DNA of 9,530 bases. It comes from Clostridiaceae bacterium. Its GTDB lineage: Bacteria > Bacillota > Clostridia > Oscillospirales > Acutalibacteraceae. The notes beneath the pieces were generated by a model. It had not been told where the DNA came from, searched no databases, and saw only the letters and a list, made by a program, of their open reading frames with translations. Every line of letters starts with the position of its first letter. The first letter of the stretch is position 1. Below, in pieces: positions 6,012-9,530 of this stretch. The stretch covers positions 1 to 9,530 of the forward strand of contig CAJGCX010000066.1 in the NCBI GenBank assembly GCA_904501895.1, written 5' to 3'. A program made the translations under genes and the position numbers.

Positions 6012-6434
6012 TTATTCAGCGTCTTTGTCGTCTTTCTTTGACTTCTTTGCTTTCTTTTCCTGCATAGCAGCCTTAGCAGCTTCACGCTCAGCCTGAATCT
6101 TTTCATTAGCTGTGTGGTTAGTCTGAATAGCGTACTTCTTGAACTTAATCTTAACTCTGTCAGAACCTGTTTCAATAACGATTGCATCGTCCTTAACTGA
6201 AACAACCTTACCACAAATACCACCGATTGTTGTGATTTCGTCACCAATCTGTGTGTTTTCACGGATTTCCTGTTCCATCTTCTGCTGTTTCTTCTGTGGT
6301 CTGATTGTGAAGAAATACATTGCAGCAAAAAGAGCAACCATCATAATAATCATTGGCATTGAGCCCTGAGCACCCTCTGCACCTTCAGCGCCTGCAGTAG
6401 GAGCAGCCATAGCAAATGTTAAAAAATCGAGCAT
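6012..6434 (-). CDS. yajC: Preprotein translocase subunit YajC
   Basis: YajC is a small inner-membrane protein that associates with SecDF and the SecYEG translocon. The 140-residue product has a short N-terminus, an Ala/Gly/Glu-rich segment (11-24), one transmembrane helix (about 27-43), the RPQKKQQK motif at 45-52 that follows the helix in this family, and the conserved GDEITTIGGICGKVVSV at 64-80. A long Lys/Ala-rich tail (about 110-140) is typical of clostridial members. I chose ATG 6434 because GGAGG (6447-6443) lies 8 bases upstream; the in-frame TTG at 6449 overlaps that site. A good promoter sits in the gap after tgt. In many bacteria secD and secF follow yajC, but here a TIGR04086-type gene does. 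Confidence 0.95.
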   Translation of the reverse strand: MLDFLTFAMAAPTAGAEGAEGAQGSMPMIIMMVALFAAMYFFTIRPQKKQQKMEQEIRENTQIGDEITTIGGICGKVVSVKDDAIVIETGSDRVKIKFKKYAIQTNHTANEKIQAEREAAKAAMQEKKAKKSKKDDKDAE

Positions 6435-6475
6435 TTTATTTTCCTCCAAAAATGAAATATTTTTACAACTTTGTT

Positions 6476-6504
6476 ATTATACATAAAGTTTACATATTTT
6501 GCAA
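6476..6504 (-). promoter_or_regulatory. Sigma-A promoter for yajC
   Basis: On the minus strand TTGCAA (6504-6499), a 17-base spacer and TATAAT (6481-6476) lie in the 72-base gap between tgt and yajC. The start near 6469 would give a leader of about 35 bases. There is no clear terminator after tgt, so yajC may be read both from here and from the queA-tgt transcript. Confidence 0.8.
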
Positions 6505-6521
6505 GTTATTTTACAAAATAT

Positions 6522-7652
6522 TTATATTCTTGTGTCTAATCTATCAACATATTTGTTATAAAATTCATCAAATGTGTCATTATCAAGAGCATCTCTGATT
6601 TTCTGCATCAAATTATTATAGAAATACAAGTTGTGCATTACACAAAGTCGCATAGCAAGAACCTCTTGTGCTTTGAAAAGATGTCTGATATATGCACGAG
6701 AATGTCTTTGACAAGTAGGACAATTACATGTTGGGTCAATTGGTAAATCGTCCTTTTCATATTTTTTATTGTTGATATTGATAATACCTGCATCTGTGAA
6801 AAGGTGACCGTGTCGAGCGTTTCTTGAAGGCATGACGCAATCAAAAAGGTCCACTCCCCTTTTAACTGATTCTAATATATTACCAGGAGTACCAACACCC
6901 ATAAGATATCTGATTTTATCAGCAGGCATATGTGGTTCAACAGCAGAAATAATACGGTACATATCTTCCTTTGGCTCACCTACTGCAAGCCCTCCGATAG
7001 CATAGCCATCAAGGTCAAGCTTTGCAATTTCTTTCATATGCTCAACACGTAAATCATCGAATGTACAGCCCTGATTAATACCGAAAAGCATCTGATTTTT
7101 GTTGATTGTGTCAGGTAATGAATTGAGTCTTTCCATTTCTGCCTTACAACGGATAAGCCATCTTGTTGTTCTTTCACAGGATTGCTTTGAATATTCATAT
7201 TTAGCAGGATTTTCAACACATTCATCAAATGCCATAGCAATTGTTGAGCCTAAATTTGACTGAATCTGCATACTTTCTTCAGGTCCCATAAAGATTTTGT
7301 GACCGTCAATATGTGAAGAGAAATATACACCCTCCTCTTTAATTTTACGAAGTGCTGAAAGTGAGAAAACCTGAAATCCACCACTATCAGTAAGAATAGG
7401 ACCATTCCAGCCTGTAAATTTATGAAGACCGCCCATTTCCTTAACAAGTGTGTCAGTTGGTCTTAAATGAAGGTGATATGTGTTACAAAGCTGTACCTGA
7501 CAGTCAATATCCTTAAGGTCATAAGCCGATACACCACCCTTAATTGCACCCTGAGTTGCAACATTCATAAAAGCAGGTGTCTGTACAGTACCGTGTACGG
7601 TTACAAATTCACCTCTACGAGCATTTCCGTTTTTCTTAATAAGCTTATACAT
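6522..7652 (-). CDS. tgt: tRNA-guanine transglycosylase (Tgt)
   Basis: Tgt exchanges guanine 34 of tRNAs with GUN anticodons for the queuosine precursor preQ1, in the cytoplasm. The 376-residue length is normal. Key residues are visible: general acid/base D89 in LTDSGGFQVFSL, substrate-pocket FDEC with D143 and C145, GGLAVGE at 220-226, nucleophile D271 in DLFDCVMPSRNARHG, and the zinc site C309, C311, C314 and H340. The bacterial form of these pocket residues and the adjacent queA fit preQ1 rather than queuine as substrate. AGGAG (7662-7658) lies 5 bases before the ATG and overlaps the queA stop, so the two genes are an operon with 9 bases between them. Confidence 0.98.
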   Translation of the reverse strand: MYKLIKKNGNARRGEFVTVHGTVQTPAFMNVATQGAIKGGVSAYDLKDIDCQVQLCNTYHLHLRPTDTLVKEMGGLHKFTGWNGPILTDSGGFQVFSLSALRKIKEEGVYFSSHIDGHKIFMGPEESMQIQSNLGSTIAMAFDECVENPAKYEYSKQSCERTTRWLIRCKAEMERLNSLPDTINKNQMLFGINQGCTFDDLRVEHMKEIAKLDLDGYAIGGLAVGEPKEDMYRIISAVEPHMPADKIRYLMGVGTPGNILESVKRGVDLFDCVMPSRNARHGHLFTDAGIININNKKYEKDDLPIDPTCNCPTCQRHSRAYIRHLFKAQEVLAMRLCVMHNLYFYNNLMQKIRDALDNDTFDEFYNKYVDRLDTRI

Positions 7653-7661
7653 AAATTCTCC

Positions 7662-8690
7662 TTAATATATGAACATACAATCGCCAAAACTGAAAAATCT
7701 GTAATTTTCTTGAACAGCAGTTTTGTATGCTTCTAAAACTTTTTCTCTGTCATATAATGCAGAAACAAGCATTATAAGTGTACTTTCAGGTAAATGGAAG
7801 TTTGTAAGTAACGCATCAATGCATTTAAACTTATATCCCGGATAAATGAAAATACTTGTCCAATCATCAAACTCCTTCATTTCGCCCTGACTTTGCATTA
7901 CACTTTCAAGTGTACGACAGCAAGTTGTACCAACGCCGATAACTCTGCCACCATTTTTCTTTGTTTCATTAATTAAATCAGCGGTTTCCTTTGGAATATG
8001 ATAGTGTTCAGAATGCATTTCGTGGTCTTCAATATTTTCAGCCTTAACAGGTCTGAACGTACCGATACCAACGTGCAATGTCACGTAGCCTATTTTAATG
8101 CCCTTTTCCTGAATTTTAGCCATTATTTCATCTGTAAAGTGAAGACCTGCTGTAGGGGCTGCTGCAGAGCCTAATTCCTTTGAATATACAGTCTGATATC
8201 TTTCTTTATCCTCAAGCTTTTCAGTAATATAATGAGGAAGTGGCATTTCACCAACTTTATCCAAAACCTCATAGATATTTGATGCATTATAGCTGAATTT
8301 TGCAATTCGATTACCGTTCTCAAGAATGTTGATGATTTTACAGGTGAGAATTCCGTCACCAAATGAAAATTCAGTATCCATTTTTGCTCTCTTACCGGGA
8401 CCTGTAATACATTCCCATTCATCATTTCCTAAATTATTGAGAAGTAAAAATTCAACAACAGCACCTGTCTCATTTTTCACACCATAAATTCTTGCAGGAA
8501 GAACTCTTGTATTGTTTAAAATCAAGCAGTCACCAGGGTTCAAATAATCAATAAAATCATAGAAATGCTTATGCTCAATTGTGTTATCACTTCTTGATAA
8601 AACCATCATTTTTGAATGGTCACGAGGCTCAATTGGTGTCTGAGCAATCAATTCTTTGGGTAAATCGTAATAAAAATCAGATTTTTTCAT
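7662..8690 (-). CDS. queA: S-adenosylmethionine:tRNA ribosyltransferase-isomerase (QueA)
   Basis: QueA transfers and isomerises the ribosyl group of S-adenosylmethionine onto preQ1 in tRNA, giving epoxyqueuosine; it follows Tgt in the pathway. The 342-residue length matches the family. Signatures seen are DLPKELIAQTPIEPRDHSKM near the N-terminus, LILNNTRVLPARI at 56-68, PLPHYI at 150-155, GSAAAPTAGLHFT at 174-186, TLHVGIGTFRPV at 204-215, HSEHYHIP at 226-233, GTTCCRTLES at 254-263 and a C-terminal FFSFGD. GGAG lies 7 bases before the ATG. It is the first gene of the minus-strand group and is divergent from asd. I see no strong promoter for it: a TATAAT at 8759-8754 on the minus strand is a candidate -10 without a convincing -35. 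Confidence 0.98.
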   Translation of the reverse strand: MKKSDFYYDLPKELIAQTPIEPRDHSKMMVLSRSDNTIEHKHFYDFIDYLNPGDCLILNNTRVLPARIYGVKNETGAVVEFLLLNNLGNDEWECITGPGKRAKMDTEFSFGDGILTCKIINILENGNRIAKFSYNASNIYEVLDKVGEMPLPHYITEKLEDKERYQTVYSKELGSAAAPTAGLHFTDEIMAKIQEKGIKIGYVTLHVGIGTFRPVKAENIEDHEMHSEHYHIPKETADLINETKKNGGRVIGVGTTCCRTLESVMQSQGEMKEFDDWTSIFIYPGYKFKCIDALLTNFHLPESTLIMLVSALYDREKVLEAYKTAVQENYRFFSFGDCMFIY

Positions 8691-8729
8691 AGGGTTTCTC
8701 CGTTAAAATATAGAAATTGTTAAAAACGT

Positions 8730-8758
8730 TTGACATAGTCGCCTTATAATGATATTAT
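8730..8758 (+). promoter_or_regulatory. Sigma-A promoter for the lysine riboswitch and asd
   Basis: TTGACA (8730-8735), a 17-base spacer and TATTAT (8753-8758) give a near-consensus promoter. Transcription should begin near 8765, exactly where the riboswitch starts. A TATAAT at 8745-8750 is too close to the -35 box to be the -10. Confidence 0.85.
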
Positions 8759-8764
8759 ATATAC

Positions 8765-8933
8765 ACGATTGAGGCGCAATAAAAATCAGTATCATTTTTG
8801 AAACTCCCAAGAGTTTTTGATAAAATGTGAAAGGGTTTGTTGCCGAAGAAAAACAGGGCTTGGGATTTGTTTTTTCTGGTTGTATTATTAACAGTAATAT
8901 GACTGTCATCATTTTTGATGGAGTGCTTTCGTA
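8765..8933 (+). promoter_or_regulatory. Lysine riboswitch (L box) upstream of asd
   Basis: This RNA binds lysine and controls the gene downstream. Conserved core elements occur in the right order: GAGGCGC (8771-8777), AGTA (8788-8791), GTGAAAGGG (8827-8835), GCCGAAG (8842-8848), CTGG (8876-8879), GACTGTC (8901-8907) and GGAGTGCT (8920-8927). Loops P2 and P3 carry TCCCAAG (8805-8811) and CTTGGGA (8859-8865), a perfect 7-base match for the kissing-loop contact known in this family. P1 pairs ACGA (8765-8768) with TCGT (8929-8932) and G8771 with C8926, with two adjacent T-T mismatches between. High lysine should favour the terminator at 8969 and shut off asd, a gene of lysine and diaminopimelate synthesis. 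Confidence 0.96.
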
Positions 8934-8968
8934 TTATGACATTTGGTCCGTAATACTTTGTATTTTTT

Positions 8969-9003
8969 ATCAGTAATGGTGGCAAAATCATTACTGATTT
9001 TTT
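8969..9003 (+). terminator. Riboswitch-controlled intrinsic terminator
   Basis: ATCAGTAATG (8969-8978) pairs perfectly with CATTACTGAT (8989-8998) around a 10-nt loop, followed by six T (8998-9003). It lies between the lysine riboswitch and the ribosome binding site GGAGG (9031-9035) of asd, which is the expected off-switch position. Confidence 0.93.
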
Positions 9004-9044
9004 ATAACGAAAGATATAATATCATTATTTGGAGGTAATTTCAA

Positions 9045-9530
9045 GTGAAAAAGTATAATGTTGGTGTAATTGGTGCAACAGGTATGGTTGGTCAGCGTTT
9101 TATGACTCTTTTAGATAACCATCCTTGGTTCGATGTAAAGGTACTTGCTGCAAGTCCACGTTCAGCAGGTAAAAAGTATTCAGAAGCTGTTGGAAGCAAA
9201 TGGTGTATGGATGTAGAAATTCCTGAAGCTATGAAAGATATCGTAGTTATGGACGCTACTGCTGATATTGAAAAAATCGCTTCACAGGTTGACTTTGTAT
9301 TCTGTGCTGTTGATATGAAGAAGGACGAAATCAAGGCTCTTGAAGAAGCTTACGCAAAGGCTGAATGTCCTGTTATTTCAAACAACAGTGCTCACAGACA
9401 TACTCCTGATGTTCCAATGATTGTTCCTGAGCTTAACGCAGACCATGCAAAAATTATCCCTTCTCAGAGAAAGAGACTCGGCACAAAGCGTGGTTTTATC
9501 GCTGTTAAATCAAACTGCTCACTTCAGAGC
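9045..9530 (+). CDS. asd: Aspartate-semialdehyde dehydrogenase, 3' end outside the window
   Basis: Asd reduces aspartyl phosphate with NADPH to aspartate semialdehyde, the branch point to lysine, diaminopimelate, threonine and methionine. The first 162 residues are present. The nucleotide-binding motif GATGMVG is at 10-16 and the catalytic cysteine C158 is in KSNCSLQS, the last residues in the window. QRFMTLLDNHPWF and the SNCSLQS motif point to the subfamily first described from archaea and eukaryotes rather than the E. coli type; this subfamily also occurs in some Clostridia. The start is GTG 9045, with GGAGG (9031-9035) 9 bases upstream. The leader carries a lysine riboswitch, so expression should fall when lysine is plentiful. 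Other lysine-pathway genes may follow outside the window. Confidence 0.96.
   Translation, partial: MKKYNVGVIGATGMVGQRFMTLLDNHPWFDVKVLAASPRSAGKKYSEAVGSKWCMDVEIPEAMKDIVVMDATADIEKIASQVDFVFCAVDMKKDEIKALEEAYAKAECPVISNNSAHRHTPDVPMIVPELNADHAKIIPSQRKRLGTKRGFIAVKSNCSLQS

Noticed and set aside
6435..6449. TTG at 6449 as start of yajC
   Set aside because: The codon overlaps the GGAGG ribosome binding site; ATG 6434 is correctly spaced from it.
6486..6505. Sequence on the minus strand resembling the right half of a Firmicute dif site (TATGTAAACT)
   Set aside because: Only the right half resembles it, the left half and length do not fit, and the bases are explained by the spacer of the yajC promoter.
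8703..8991. Minus-strand reading frames of 69 and 78 codons upstream of queA
   Set aside because: They lie over the asd promoter, lysine riboswitch and terminator, and their products look like random AT-rich translation.
9092..9334. 80-codon minus-strand reading frame opposite asd
   Set aside because: It lies wholly inside the clearly coding asd frame and shows no family features.

Overview
The window looks like chromosomal DNA from a low-GC Firmicute of the class Clostridia. The evidence is AT-rich sequence, strong GGAGG-type ribosome binding sites, near-consensus sigma-A promoters, a SpoIIM sporulation gene, a lysine riboswitch, and the clostridial pairing of yajC with a TIGR04086-type membrane protein. 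I cannot name the genus. A gut Oscillospirales/Ruminococcus-like bacterium is a guess from gene types and base composition only.

Layout. Positions 1-2002 hold a plus-strand cluster: the 3' part of radA, a DUF6873-like protein of about 250 residues that overlaps it by a TTGA junction, and a small one-helix membrane protein. A terminator hairpin follows, and its U-tract runs into the ribosome binding site of the next gene (2057-3157), which encodes a P-loop nucleotide kinase-like domain fused to an HD phosphohydrolase-like domain. After a strong terminator comes a stretch of about 700 bases without a recognised gene (3209-3895). It contains a perfect-consensus sigma-A promoter among three kinds of repeat, a foldable stretch, an extremely AT-rich tract and a second promoter. 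It leads to a Xer-type tyrosine recombinase (3896-4885), whose 3' end overlaps that of spoIIM on the other strand by 14 bases.

The minus strand from 8690 back to 4872 reads queA - tgt - yajC - TIGR04086-type gene - spoIIM. queA and tgt make the queuosine modification of tRNA. yajC has its own promoter and encodes an accessory subunit of the Sec translocon. The TIGR04086-type gene is separated from yajC only by a terminator-like hairpin that contains its ribosome binding site. spoIIM belongs to the engulfment machinery of sporulation.

From about 8700 to the end, a plus-strand promoter drives a well-formed lysine riboswitch with an intrinsic terminator. These control asd (aspartate-semialdehyde dehydrogenase), which runs off the end of the window just after its catalytic cysteine.

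Most of this is ordinary core genome. The parts that deserve a second look are the promoter/repeat/possible-RNA region upstream of the recombinase, the kinase-HD fusion, the two places where a terminator-like hairpin overlaps a ribosome binding site, and a possible antiterminator pairing in the lysine riboswitch leader. I found no clear evidence of a new defence or mobile system.
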